Assembly (NCBI RefSeq): GCF_003569805.1
Contig: NZ_QVLP01000018.1
Coordinates: forward strand, 1 to 64,000
Direction: 5' to 3'
DNA from: Microbacterium halotolerans
Lineage (GTDB): Bacteria > Actinomycetota > Actinomycetes > Actinomycetales > Microbacteriaceae
DNA: 64,000 nt
The position numbers and the translations under genes are program-made. Shown piece after piece: positions 26,415 to 35,406 of this stretch. The notes below the pieces were generated by a model that saw only the letters and a program-made list of their open reading frames with translations, searched no databases and was not told where the DNA came from. The first letter of the stretch is position 1. Each line of letters opens with the position of its first letter.

Positions 26415-28001
26415 ATGGAAGGCGCATCGCGCTTGTCTCGAGAACGATGGGAGCCGTCGCGTCGCGCGGTTCTGGGCGGCGCGGTGGTGATCGGGCTCTC
26501 CGGTCTGCTCGCCGCGTGCAGCGGGGGAGCGCTCGTAGGACAGGCGCCAGCACTCACCGGTCCGCCGAAGCAGGGCGGGAGGCTGCGAGTCGGATTCGTG
26601 GGCGGAGGAGCCGCCGACACCGTCGACGGGGCCATCGCAACGAACCTCGGCGACATCGCGCGCGCCATCAACATGTACGACTCACTGCTGTACCGCGACG
26701 ACGACTACGCGTTGCAGCCCATGCTCGCCGCATCGCTCCGGCCGAACTCCGACGCGACGGTGTGGACCGCTGAGCTCCGCAGGGACGTGAAGTTCTGCGA
26801 CGGCCGTGGCATGACCGCGAAGGACGTGGTCGCGAGCGTGAAGCGGATCATCGACCCCGACGACCCGAAGAGCGGAGCCGCGGGTCTCGCTCATCTCGCG
26901 GACGTCGTCGCCCTCGACGATCACACGGTCGAGTTCCGGCTGAGTTCGCCCGACTCGGCGCTCGACGACGGCCTCGGCCAGTACAGCATGACGATCGTGC
27001 CGGAAGACTTCGACGTGGAGAATCCGGTCGGCACCGGTCCGTATATGCTCGAGAGCTTCGTTCCGGCGAGGTCGACCGTTCTGAAGGCGAATCCGCACTA
27101 CTGGGGCGAGGAAGGACCGTATCTCGACACGATCGAGCTGCTGAACTTCAACGACACGGACGCATTGATCAATGCTCTGCTGTCGAGCCAGGTCGACGTG
27201 GTCGCGCAGATTCCTGCTGCACTGTCCGAGGTGATCGAGTCGGATGCGCGCATGCGCGTGCTCGATTCCGATACCGGCATGTGGCTCCCGTTCACCATGC
27301 GCACCGACGTCGAGCCCTTCGACGACGAGAGGGTGCGCCAGGCGTTCCGTCTCGTCGTCGACCGCGAGCAGATGATCGAGCAGGTGCTGTCAGGGCACGG
27401 GCGAGTCGGCAATGACATGTTCGCGCCGTACGATCCCGCGTATCCGGAGTTTCCGCAGCGCACTCAGGACATCGCGGAAGCGAAGCGACTGCTCGCCGAG
27501 GCCGGCTACCCCGACGGGATCGACATCGAGCTCGCGACCGCCCCGATCCAGGCCGGCGTCGTCGAAGCGGCGCAGGTGTACGCGGAACAGGCGGCCGAGG
27601 CCGGGATCAGAGTCACGATCAACCGGATGGATCTCACCACGTACTGGGGCGGTTATCTCGAGTACCCGTTCTCGCAGAGCTTCTGGTACACCCGCAATTT
27701 CCTCCCGCAGTCGAACTCGGGTTCCATGCCCGACGCACCGTTCAACGAGACGCACTGGGCTGATGAAGAGTTCGTCCAGCTCGTCGAGCAGGCGCGCGGC
27801 GAGACAGATGACGACGCGCGCGGCGCGCTGATCGAGGAGGCTCAGCGGATCATGTACGAACGCGGATCGCTCATCATCTGGGGCTTCTCGGATCAGCTCG
27901 ATGCCCACCAGTCCTACGTCGGAGGCCTCGTCCCGAACGCGACCGGACTGCCGCTGTCGGGCTTTCAACTGCACCGCGTGTGGATCGGAGACCTGTCGTG
28001 A
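26415..28001 (+). CDS. Peptide/nickel-type ABC transporter, substrate-binding lipoprotein (SBP_bac_5)
   Basis: A 528-residue family 5 solute-binding protein. The signal contains a twin-arginine stretch (SRRAVLGGAVVIGLSGL) and then the lipobox LAACS, so it is probably a Tat-exported lipoprotein. The mature protein has the DppA/OppA layout: GGRLRVG near residue 55, YDSLLYRDDDYALQPMLAAS near 95, EFRLSSPDSALDDGL, and the C-terminal region with TYWGGYL. ATG 26415 follows GAAGGGAAA. It comes 123 bases after the esterase without a clear terminator, so it may import the operon's substrate, such as carnitine, acylcarnitine or a betaine ester, rather than peptides. Confidence 0.88.
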   Translation: MEGASRLSRERWEPSRRAVLGGAVVIGLSGLLAACSGGALVGQAPALTGPPKQGGRLRVGFVGGGAADTVDGAIATNLGDIARAINMYDSLLYRDDDYALQPMLAASLRPNSDATVWTAELRRDVKFCDGRGMTAKDVVASVKRIIDPDDPKSGAAGLAHLADVVALDDHTVEFRLSSPDSALDDGLGQYSMTIVPEDFDVENPVGTGPYMLESFVPARSTVLKANPHYWGEEGPYLDTIELLNFNDTDALINALLSSQVDVVAQIPAALSEVIESDARMRVLDSDTGMWLPFTMRTDVEPFDDERVRQAFRLVVDREQMIEQVLSGHGRVGNDMFAPYDPAYPEFPQRTQDIAEAKRLLAEAGYPDGIDIELATAPIQAGVVEAAQVYAEQAAEAGIRVTINRMDLTTYWGGYLEYPFSQSFWYTRNFLPQSNSGSMPDAPFNETHWADEEFVQLVEQARGETDDDARGALIEEAQRIMYERGSLIIWGFSDQLDAHQSYVGGLVPNATGLPLSGFQLHRVWIGDLS

Positions 28002-28957
28002 TCCTCCGACTGATCGTTCGACGACTGGCCATCAGCGTCGTCATCCTGCTCGTCGTCTCGATGGTGATCTTCTTCGCCACGCTGCTGCTGCCGGGAGACC
28101 CGGCGCAGGCCATTCTCGGGCAGCAGGCGACGCCGGAACGGATCGCTGCGATCCACGAGCAGATGAATCTCGACGAGCCGGCGTGGAAGCGCTACCTGTT
28201 CTGGCTCGGCGGCCTGTTCACCGGGGACTTCGGCGTGTCCGCGGCGACATCACAGCCGGTCTCGGCGCTGATCGGCCAGCGGGTGGGAGCATCGTTGTTC
28301 CTCATGGTCGCTGCCGCGATCATCTCGATCCCCGTGGGCATCCTCGTCGGCATCTGGTCGGCGCTTCGCCGCGGGCGGCCGACGGACGCCGCCATCACCG
28401 GCATCTCGCTGGTGCTCGCAGCCCTGCCCGAGTTCGTGATCGGCATCGCTCTGGTCTCGCTGCTGTCGACGACGGTCTTCACCGTGCTGCCGGCGGTGAC
28501 GATGCAGCCGCCCGGGATGCAGGTGTGGGACTTCCCCGAGCAGCTGATTCTGCCCGTGATGGTGCTCGTGCTCGTCGTCACGCCGTACATCGCACGCATG
28601 ATGCGGGCCACGATGCTCGAGGTGCTCGATTCGGGGTACGTCGAGATGGCGCGTTTGAAAGGCGTGCCCGAGCGTCGGGTGATCCTGCGCCATGCGCTGC
28701 CGCATGCGATCGGACCGGTCGCTCAGGTGGTCGCCATTCAACTGGCGTGGATGGCAGGAGGCGTGGTCGTCGTCGAGTTCCTGTTCCGCTACCCCGGCGT
28801 CGGGCAGGCGCTCATCGAGGCGGTGAACTACCGCGACGTGATGGTTGTGGTGGCGATCACGATGATCGTCGCCGCGATCTACGTCGTGGTGAACCTGCTC
28901 GCCGACATCGTCGGCATCCTGGCGAATCCGAAACTGCGCACCGAAGGGGGTAAGTGA
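27998..28957 (+). CDS. Peptide/nickel-type ABC transporter permease (DppB-like)
   Basis: A 319-residue permease with six predicted membrane helices. N-terminal RLIVRRLAISVVILLVVSMV, the periplasmic motif LPGDPAQAILG, and the EAA coupling loop (MARLKGVPERRVILRHALPH, about residues 215-235) are standard for DppB/OppB. The GTG start overlaps the binding-protein stop (GTGA). Confidence 0.92.
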   Translation: MILRLIVRRLAISVVILLVVSMVIFFATLLLPGDPAQAILGQQATPERIAAIHEQMNLDEPAWKRYLFWLGGLFTGDFGVSAATSQPVSALIGQRVGASLFLMVAAAIISIPVGILVGIWSALRRGRPTDAAITGISLVLAALPEFVIGIALVSLLSTTVFTVLPAVTMQPPGMQVWDFPEQLILPVMVLVLVVTPYIARMMRATMLEVLDSGYVEMARLKGVPERRVILRHALPHAIGPVAQVVAIQLAWMAGGVVVVEFLFRYPGVGQALIEAVNYRDVMVVVAITMIVAAIYVVVNLLADIVGILANPKLRTEGGK

Positions 28958-29892
28958 TGTCGAACCCGCAGCAGGTGTCCGATCCGATCGGACCGAACAC
29001 GTCAGGCCTCTCCTCTCAGGAGCTGATGCGCAGCAAGGAAGCGGGCACGGGGCGCCGCAACACGGTGCTCACTCGGTTCTGGAGCCAGCGGCAGGCGAAG
29101 GTGGGCGTCGTGCTCACCGCGGTGATCGTCGTCCTCGCCTTCGCCGGCCCGTTGCTGCTGCCGTGGGCGACCGGGCACTCCGCGACCGAGTTCGCAGGGC
29201 GGCCGTTCCAGTCGGACGGCCTGTTCGGCACCGACAATCTCGGGCGCGACGTGTGGTCGAGGTTCCTCGCGGGCGGCCTCAACCTGATCGTCTTCTCCGT
29301 CCTCGCCACGCTGCTCGGGCTGCTCCTCGGAGCCGTGCTCGGCATGATCGCCGCGTACACCGGCGGATGGCTCGACTCGCTCATCATGCGGGCCAACGAT
29401 GTGCTGCTCGCCGTGCCTCAGCTCGTCTTCGCGCTGCTGGCGGTGACGGTGCTCGGGCCGCAGGGCTGGGTGCTGGTCACCGTGATCGGCGTGACGCACG
29501 CGCCGCGCATCGCCCGGGTGGCGCGTTCGGCAGCGCTGAACGTGATCAACGAGGACTACATCCGGGCCGCAGAGATGTATGCCGTGCCGCGCAGTCAGAT
29601 CATCCTGCGCGAGATCATGCCGAACATCACCGGCCCGATGGCGGTCGAGGCCGGTCTGCGTGTGACCTACTCGATCGGGGCGATCTCGTCACTGTCGTTC
29701 CTGGGGCTCGGCATGCAGCCGCCTGCCGCCGACTGGGGGCTCATGATCAACGAGAACCGCATCGCCCTGTCGCTCGAACCGGCTGGTGTGCTCCTGCCGG
29801 TGCTGGCGATCGCGGTGCTCACAATCGGTACCAACCTCATCGCGGACTCGATCGCTCATGCGTCCGCGAGCACGAATGCGGGTGAGAAGTGA
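28957..29892 (+). CDS. Peptide/nickel-type ABC transporter permease (DppC-like)
   Basis: A 311-residue permease, partner of the DppB-like protein. It has an N-terminal cytoplasmic arm of about 45 residues, the first helix at about 50-68, the DppC motif FGTDNLGRDVWSRFLAGG near residue 90, and the coupling loop AAEMYAVPRSQIILREIMPN near 205. Start and stop overlap the neighbouring genes by one base each. Confidence 0.92.
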   Translation: MSNPQQVSDPIGPNTSGLSSQELMRSKEAGTGRRNTVLTRFWSQRQAKVGVVLTAVIVVLAFAGPLLLPWATGHSATEFAGRPFQSDGLFGTDNLGRDVWSRFLAGGLNLIVFSVLATLLGLLLGAVLGMIAAYTGGWLDSLIMRANDVLLAVPQLVFALLAVTVLGPQGWVLVTVIGVTHAPRIARVARSAALNVINEDYIRAAEMYAVPRSQIILREIMPNITGPMAVEAGLRVTYSIGAISSLSFLGLGMQPPAADWGLMINENRIALSLEPAGVLLPVLAIAVLTIGTNLIADSIAHASASTNAGEK

Positions 29893-31673
29893 TGATGGCG
29901 AAACAGAAACGGCGACCGGCACAGCGGCAGACGGTCAGCAGCCGCAGCGAAGGCACGGCCTGGCACATACGTGTGGCCGCCGACGAGCACATTCTCGAGG
30001 TAGATGACCTCACGATCGCGACGACAGCGGCGGAGACCGTCGTCGTCGACGGTGTGAACCTCGATCTGAAGGCGGCGGAGATCCTCGCTCTGGTCGGGGA
30101 ATCGGGCTCGGGGAAGACGACGGTGGGGCTCGCGATCCTCGGGCACATCCGGCGCGGCCTCACGCACACCGGCGGGACGGTCGCCCTGCACGCGTCGCAC
30201 AGCGAAGAACCCGCAGAGATGATGACGCTCGATGAATCGTCCAGGCGCCGACTGCGCGGTACGCGTGTGAGCTACATCCCGCAGGATCCCGCGCTTTCGC
30301 TCAACCCCGGCATCCGGGTCGGCAAGCAGATCCGGGAGGTGCTCGATATCCACGGATACGGCTCCTCCGAGGCGGAGCGCGTCGAACGGGTGCGATCGGT
30401 GCTGCGAGAGGTCGGCCTTCCCGATGACGATGCCTACCTGAAGCGGTGGCCGCATCAGCTCTCCGGCGGGCAGCAGCAGCGCATCGGCATCGCGATGGCG
30501 TTCGCGATGTATCCGGATGTGATCGTGCTCGACGAGCCGACGACGGGTCTCGACGTGACGACGCAGGAGCAGGTGCTCGAGACGATCCGGGAGATGACGG
30601 TGAACAACCGAGTCGCCGGCCTGTACATCACGCACGATCTCGCCGTCGTCTCGGAGATCGCCGATCGCGTCGCCGTGATGCTGCGCGGCGAGATCGTCGA
30701 AGTCGGAGCGACCGCAGAACTGCTGCGGCAGCCCCAGCACGACTACACGCGGCGACTGCTCTCCGCTGTTCCCGACCTGGCAGGCAGGAACCAGATCGGC
30801 AGGCTGACGACAACGGATGCGCGCACGTCCGAGTTCTTGACCGGCGAGCTCCCCGTGGTGACACCGACGGACGCAGCAGACGTGATCTCGCGCCCCGCGT
30901 CTCCGGCTGCAGCCGATGCGCCGGCGGTTGCGCTCACCGTGCGCGACCTGGGTCTCACCTACGGGGAGACCCAGGTGCTGCGGGGCATCGACCTCGAGGT
31001 GAACGCGGGGGAGTGCACCCTGCTCCTCGGTCAGTCGGGCTCGGGCAAGACGACTCTCGCCCGCTCGATCTCGGGAATCCTCAGCAGCTACACCGGCTCG
31101 GTGAAGTATCGAGGAGAGGAACTCGCGAAGTCCACGCGCGACCGTACCCCGGAGCAGCGCAAGCAGATCCAGTACATCTTCCAGTCGCCGTTCTCGTCGC
31201 TTAACCCGCGTCGCACCCTCGGGCAGTCGCTGACGGTTCCGCTCGAGATGTCGGGGGATCTGAGCGCGCACGGTCGGCGAGAGCGGGTCAGAGACGCCCT
31301 CGACGCGGTTCAGCTGGGCCGCCAGTTCTACGACAGGCGCCCGGGGGATCTCTCCGGAGGCGAACGTCAGCGCGCGGCCATCGCACGAGCGCTCGTGAAC
31401 ATGCCTTCGGTCCTCGTCTGCGATGAGATCACGTCAGCGCTCGACGTGTCGGTGCAGGCGAGCATCATCTCGCTGCTGCACACGCTGCAGGCCGAGCGCG
31501 GTCTGGCGATGCTGTTCGTGACGCACAACATCGCGCTGGCTCGGCACATCGCGTCTCGCGTCGCGGTTCTCAACCGCGGTGCGATCGTCGATGACGGTCC
31601 GGTCGATGACGTGCTCGACAACCCCCGGCACGCCTACACGAAGGAGCTCCTCGCGAACGTGCCGACGCTGTAG
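29892..31673 (+). CDS. Fused peptide-type ABC transporter ATPase (DppD-DppF in one chain)
   Basis: A 593-residue protein joining the two ATPases that E. coli Dpp has as separate subunits. Domain 1: Walker A GESGSGKTT near residue 70, signature LSGGQQQR near 190, Walker B VIVLDEPTTGLD. Domain 2: Walker A GQSGSGKTT near 380, signature LSGGERQR near 486, Walker B VLVCDEITSALD. A proline/alanine-rich linker is near 335-350. Both domains look active. An in-frame ATG three bases later and a GTG three bases earlier are alternatives. Last gene of the operon. Confidence 0.92.
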   Translation: MMAKQKRRPAQRQTVSSRSEGTAWHIRVAADEHILEVDDLTIATTAAETVVVDGVNLDLKAAEILALVGESGSGKTTVGLAILGHIRRGLTHTGGTVALHASHSEEPAEMMTLDESSRRRLRGTRVSYIPQDPALSLNPGIRVGKQIREVLDIHGYGSSEAERVERVRSVLREVGLPDDDAYLKRWPHQLSGGQQQRIGIAMAFAMYPDVIVLDEPTTGLDVTTQEQVLETIREMTVNNRVAGLYITHDLAVVSEIADRVAVMLRGEIVEVGATAELLRQPQHDYTRRLLSAVPDLAGRNQIGRLTTTDARTSEFLTGELPVVTPTDAADVISRPASPAAADAPAVALTVRDLGLTYGETQVLRGIDLEVNAGECTLLLGQSGSGKTTLARSISGILSSYTGSVKYRGEELAKSTRDRTPEQRKQIQYIFQSPFSSLNPRRTLGQSLTVPLEMSGDLSAHGRRERVRDALDAVQLGRQFYDRRPGDLSGGERQRAAIARALVNMPSVLVCDEITSALDVSVQASIISLLHTLQAERGLAMLFVTHNIALARHIASRVAVLNRGAIVDDGPVDDVLDNPRHAYTKELLANVPTL

Positions 31674-31751
31674 ACGCGATGCCCCGTCGCACCGATGGTC
31701 GCCGTGACTCGGCCGGCCGTCGGAACGGGCGGACGCGTGCACGGGGTGCGA

Positions 31752-32873
31752 TCACTGCAGGTCGGCGAACAGCCCCATCACCTCGGCTCCCATCTCGACC
31801 TGGGTCATGATGACGCGGAACGATCCGTCGGGGTCGATGTGGACGTCGGTGCCCAGGCCGCCGGACCAGCCGTACCGGCCTGCGTGCTCTCCGGCGGTCT
31901 GCACGGACACGCCCCATCCCCATCCGGCCCCGTCCCAGAAACCGGGGAAGAAGCTGTCGTCGGCTTTGGCGGCATCCGGTACCTGGTCCGTACGCAATTG
32001 GGCGAGCAGATCCGGATCGAGCAGAGCGCGGCCCTGGTGCCGCCCGTCGTCTGCCAGCAGGCGCGCGAAGGCCGCGTAGTCCGTGGCGGTGGAGACGAGC
32101 TCGGCGTGGCTGAGATCGAAGGCGGCCGGTGCGACGTAGAAGCCGGCGCCGGCGGGCTCAGCCTGCGTCAGCCCGCCTGAGCCGTCGTGGCGGTGCGCGG
32201 CGGGAAGCCGGTGCGCCTTCTCCTGCGGCACGACGAACCCCGTGTCGACCATGCCGAGCGGGTCGAACAGGGATTCGCGCAGGTGCTCCTCGAGCGGCGC
32301 ACCGCTCACGCGCGAGAGCAGGATGCCGAGCAGGCCGAACGAGTGGTGATAGCGCCACGCGGTTCCCGGCTGGAACGCGAGCGGCAGCGACGCCAGCGCG
32401 TCCAGCCACTCCTGCGCGCCGAGCTCGACGGGGTCCTGGCTCGCCTGGGTGCGGTTCGCGATCATCTCGTCCTGCAGCGGGCACGGGGCGGTCATCATGC
32501 CGTACCCCGACATGTTCGTGAGCAGGTGGCGCAGCGTGATCGGCCGTTCGGTCGGCACCGTGTCGTCGAGCGGCGACGTCGGCGTGCGCAGCACGCGGCG
32601 CTCGGCGAGTTCGGGGAGCCAGAGCTCCACGGCATCATCGAGGCCCAGCCGCCCGTCCTGCACCAAGCGCAGCGCGGCCACGGCGGTCACGGGCTTGGTC
32701 ATCGACTGGATCCGCACGATCGCGTCCTCGGTGAGGTCGCCCGCCGCGATCGTCTCGAGACCGCCATCCGGTGCTCCTGTGGCGACCACGATCCCCGCAG
32801 CGGTGCCCCGCGCGATATGGTCGTCCATCGCGGCGCGCGGTGCGCGCGGGTCATCCTGTTTCGGCGTGTCCAC
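31752..32873 (-). CDS. Serine hydrolase, beta-lactamase/esterase (class C) family
   Basis: A 373-residue protein of the beta-lactamase-like serine hydrolase family (esterases, D-aminopeptidases). The catalytic SMTK is at residues 57-60, the second motif is in WRYHHSFGLLG (Tyr near 174), and the third motif is GWSGG near residue 347 in place of K-T-G. No signal peptide, so probably cytoplasmic, which favours an esterase over a cell-wall enzyme. It is convergent with the ABC operon. The GTG at 32873 has no strong ribosome site. Confidence 0.82.
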   Translation of the reverse strand: MDTPKQDDPRAPRAAMDDHIARGTAAGIVVATGAPDGGLETIAAGDLTEDAIVRIQSMTKPVTAVAALRLVQDGRLGLDDAVELWLPELAERRVLRTPTSPLDDTVPTERPITLRHLLTNMSGYGMMTAPCPLQDEMIANRTQASQDPVELGAQEWLDALASLPLAFQPGTAWRYHHSFGLLGILLSRVSGAPLEEHLRESLFDPLGMVDTGFVVPQEKAHRLPAAHRHDGSGGLTQAEPAGAGFYVAPAAFDLSHAELVSTATDYAAFARLLADDGRHQGRALLDPDLLAQLRTDQVPDAAKADDSFFPGFWDGAGWGWGVSVQTAGEHAGRYGWSGGLGTDVHIDPDGSFRVIMTQVEMGAEVMGLFADLQ

Positions 32874-32988
32874 ACGTCCACGCTAGTGAGGTTCGTAATG
32901 TGCGGATAGGGGGATACCCCGACGTGTGCCTGGGAAGTGCATCCGACCTGTGCACTGGAATTTCGTGGGGTGGTGCTGGAAGAGCACA

Positions 32989-33789
32989 ATGAAGGGCATG
33001 GCACTTCCGCTGATCACTGAGATGCCCGAGCCGAAGTTCGTGATGAGCGGAGACGGCTTCCGCATCGCCACATACTCGTGGGGTGATCCGGATGGCCCTG
33101 TCGTGCTGTGCGTGCACGGGTTCGCGTCGAGCTGCCGCGACAACTGGGCGGCGACCGGATGGGTGCGCGACCTCACCCGCGCCGGGTTCCGCGTGCTCGG
33201 TATCGACCAGCGCGGTCACGGGGCGAGTGAGAAGCCGCACGAGCCGGACGAGTTCTCGATGGAGCACCTCGTCAGCGACCTCGAGAACGTGCTCGACACC
33301 TACCTCGTCGAGGAGTTCTCCTACCTCGGCTACTCCCTCGGAGCCCGTGTCGGCTGGCACGCGGCGGTCGCGCTGCCGCACGTTCTCGAGCGTGCCGTGC
33401 TCGGGGGCATTCCGGATGGCAAGCCGCTGGGCCGCATCGATCTCGCGCAGGCGCACGCGTACCTCGAGAACGAGACCGAGGTCACCGATCCGGACACGAT
33501 CAACTACGTCCGCCTCGCCGAGCGCGTGCCTGGCAACGATCTGCGTTCGCTGATCGCGCTCGCCGAGGGCATGCGCTTCGATGACGACGATCCGGATCTC
33601 GGCGACCCGCCCCAGCAGCGGATCCTGTTCGCGACGGGGGCGAAGGACTCGATCGTGGAGCAGTCGCGCCTCCTCGCCGAGGCCTCGCCCCAGGGCTACT
33701 TCTACGAGATCCCCGGCAGACAGCACTTCAACGCCCCCGGCTCGCGCGATTTCCGCGCGGCCGGACTGGAGTTCCTGAACATCCGCTGA
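32989..33789 (+). CDS. Alpha/beta-hydrolase
   Basis: A 266-residue alpha/beta-hydrolase-fold enzyme. The oxyanion region is CVHGFASSC near residue 41, the nucleophile elbow GYSLGAR near 118, the acid in GAKDSIVE near 220 and the His in GRQHFNAPG near 246. IDQRGHGASEKP near 75 is a typical cap-entry motif. The substrate is unknown. ATG 32989 has GGAAGAG upstream; an in-frame ATG at 32998 is possible. It diverges from the serine hydrolase gene. Confidence 0.83.
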   Translation: MKGMALPLITEMPEPKFVMSGDGFRIATYSWGDPDGPVVLCVHGFASSCRDNWAATGWVRDLTRAGFRVLGIDQRGHGASEKPHEPDEFSMEHLVSDLENVLDTYLVEEFSYLGYSLGARVGWHAAVALPHVLERAVLGGIPDGKPLGRIDLAQAHAYLENETEVTDPDTINYVRLAERVPGNDLRSLIALAEGMRFDDDDPDLGDPPQQRILFATGAKDSIVEQSRLLAEASPQGYFYEIPGRQHFNAPGSRDFRAAGLEFLNIR

Positions 33790-33856
33790 CCCGCGGGCAC
33801 CCCCCCTGTGATCGCGCGTATCCCGTGGATCCGGATGGGAGGGGCCGCGTCGGGGA

Positions 33857-33877
33857 TCTTCTACGTGCCGTAGAAGA
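33857..33877. promoter_or_regulatory. Inverted repeat upstream of the universal stress protein
   Basis: TCTTCTACG-TGC-CGTAGAAGA, a perfect 9-base inverted repeat with a 3-base spacer, about 90 bases before the start codon. It could be an operator or an RNA hairpin. It is not a DosR/DevR box. Confidence 0.6.
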
Positions 33878-33964
33878 GTGGTGGTACGCTGATCTCGACG
33901 CAGGGCGCAAGTGCTCGAGGTCGGTGCTCCCGCCTTCTCGTGAAGGCCTTGAATGGAGCCCACC

Positions 33965-34888
33965 ATGAACGGTAAGTCCTCCTCCGCGTCAACCGGCCCT
34001 TTGGCCGCTGACCCTTCTGCACAAGACCTCGGCGTGCTCGTCGGATTCGACGGCTCAGAGAACGCCGCTCTGGCGCTCGACTATGCGGCGGATGAAGCCC
34101 ACCGACGCAATGTCGTCCTCACGGTCGTCACCGTGTACACGATTCCGGTGAGGTTCTATGCGAACCTCGCGTCGATGCCGGCACATCCCGACGCAGCGAC
34201 GGCTCGTGAGGAGGCCCTCGAGATCCTGAACGCCGCTCGCGGACGTCTCGCCGACTACGCGGGTGAGATCGCCTACCGTGCCGAGGCCGGTCATCCCGTC
34301 GGCGTTCTCGCGGAGCTCACGGAATCGGCCCGCGTGCTGGTCGTCGGTATGCGCGGACGAGGCGGCTTCCTTGGTCATGTGCTGGGGTCCGTAGCCGTGG
34401 CCATCCCGGCTCACGCGTCCTGTCCCACGATTGTCGTGGGGGACCAGCCGGTTCCCGTCGGGCCGGTGACTGCTGCGGTGGACGGCTCCGATGCGAGTCA
34501 GGGTGTGCTGGCTGAAGCCGCCGATGTCGCCTCCTCGCGCGGTGCCGTTCTCGATGTCGTCATGGTGCTGCCGCCCTCGGACTACGTGTTCGTCTGGTAT
34601 CCCGAGGCGGCAGTGGATTCGGACGTGATCGAGGCTCGGCGGATGGGACTCGAGGAGCGGTTGCGTGACCGCGTCGCTCCTCTTCGAAAGGACTTCCCGG
34701 ATCTGACGATCGAGACGACCGTCGCGATGGGGCCTCCGCGACCGCTGCTCGCCGACCGCACCGCAGGATCGCAGCTTACCGTGATGGGAACGCACGGCCG
34801 AGGCGCCGTGATGAGCACGTTGCTCGGCTCGGTCTCGCGGTCGGTTCTGCACCATTCCCACGCGCCGATCATGGTCGTTCCCGCGTGA
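33965..34888 (+). CDS. Tandem universal stress protein (two UspA domains)
   Basis: A 307-residue protein with two UspA domains (about residues 20-157 and 163-307). Each ends with the ATP-binding pattern G-x2-G-x9-G-S: GMRGRGGFLGHVLGS and GTHGRGAVMSTLLGS. Tandem forms of this kind in actinobacteria bind ATP and act in slow growth, hypoxia or other stress. ATG 33965 follows GGAGCCCACC; an ATG 12 bases earlier lacks a site. The next gene is an FMN-binding protein, a pairing often seen in stress regulons. Confidence 0.92.
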   Translation: MNGKSSSASTGPLAADPSAQDLGVLVGFDGSENAALALDYAADEAHRRNVVLTVVTVYTIPVRFYANLASMPAHPDAATAREEALEILNAARGRLADYAGEIAYRAEAGHPVGVLAELTESARVLVVGMRGRGGFLGHVLGSVAVAIPAHASCPTIVVGDQPVPVGPVTAAVDGSDASQGVLAEAADVASSRGAVLDVVMVLPPSDYVFVWYPEAAVDSDVIEARRMGLEERLRDRVAPLRKDFPDLTIETTVAMGPPRPLLADRTAGSQLTVMGTHGRGAVMSTLLGSVSRSVLHHSHAPIMVVPA

Positions 34889-34919
34889 TGCGTACGGTCG
34901 AGACGAAGGGATGACGCGC

Positions 34920-35345
34920 ATGAATCCGAATGGTCCACTGCACGACCTCACCGAAGATCAGTCATGGGCGCTGTTGCGCGACGCTGACATCGGCCGCATC
35001 GTGACGCACGTGCGCGACGTGATCGACATCTTCCCGGTCAACTACGTTGTCGACGACCGCAGTCTTGTCTTCCGCACGGCGGAAGGGTCGAAACTGGTCG
35101 AGCTCACGATCGATGACGCGGTGCTGTTCGAATCGGACGGTCACAGCGATGACGCAGCGTGGAGCGTGGTCGTCAGAGGGCATGCCCGGCGCCTCGAGAC
35201 GTCTGCCGAGATCGAAGCGGCCGACGCTTTGGAACTGCGCCCCTGGGTGCCGACGATGAAGCGCAACTATGTGCGCATCGAGCCCGACCGGATCACCGGG
35301 CGATGGTTCCGGAGGTCAGAGGAGCCCGACCACAATCTGCCGTAG
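34920..35345 (+). CDS. Pyridoxamine 5'-phosphate oxidase-like FMN-binding protein
   Basis: A 141-residue split-barrel protein. The N-terminal helix (LTEDQSWALLRDADIGRIVT) and the strands IFPVNYVVDDRSLVFRTAEG and SKLVEL match the PNPOx-like family that binds FMN or F420. It probably reduces small organic molecules or serves as a sensor; the substrate is unknown. ATG 34920 is chosen, with GAAGGG upstream; an ATG at 34911 sits too close to that site. It lies 31 bases after the stress protein gene, probably in the same operon. Confidence 0.8.
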   Translation: MNPNGPLHDLTEDQSWALLRDADIGRIVTHVRDVIDIFPVNYVVDDRSLVFRTAEGSKLVELTIDDAVLFESDGHSDDAAWSVVVRGHARRLETSAEIEAADALELRPWVPTMKRNYVRIEPDRITGRWFRRSEEPDHNLP

Positions 35346-35406
35346 CATCCGGCAGTTCGGCGCGCCCGCGGAGCACAAGTGCGGGGCGTGAGCCGCGCGA
35401 GGCGGG

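Noticed and set aside
33795..33964. DosR/DevR box before the universal stress protein
   Set aside because: No sequence close to GGGACTT-N-N-G-N-CCCT was found.
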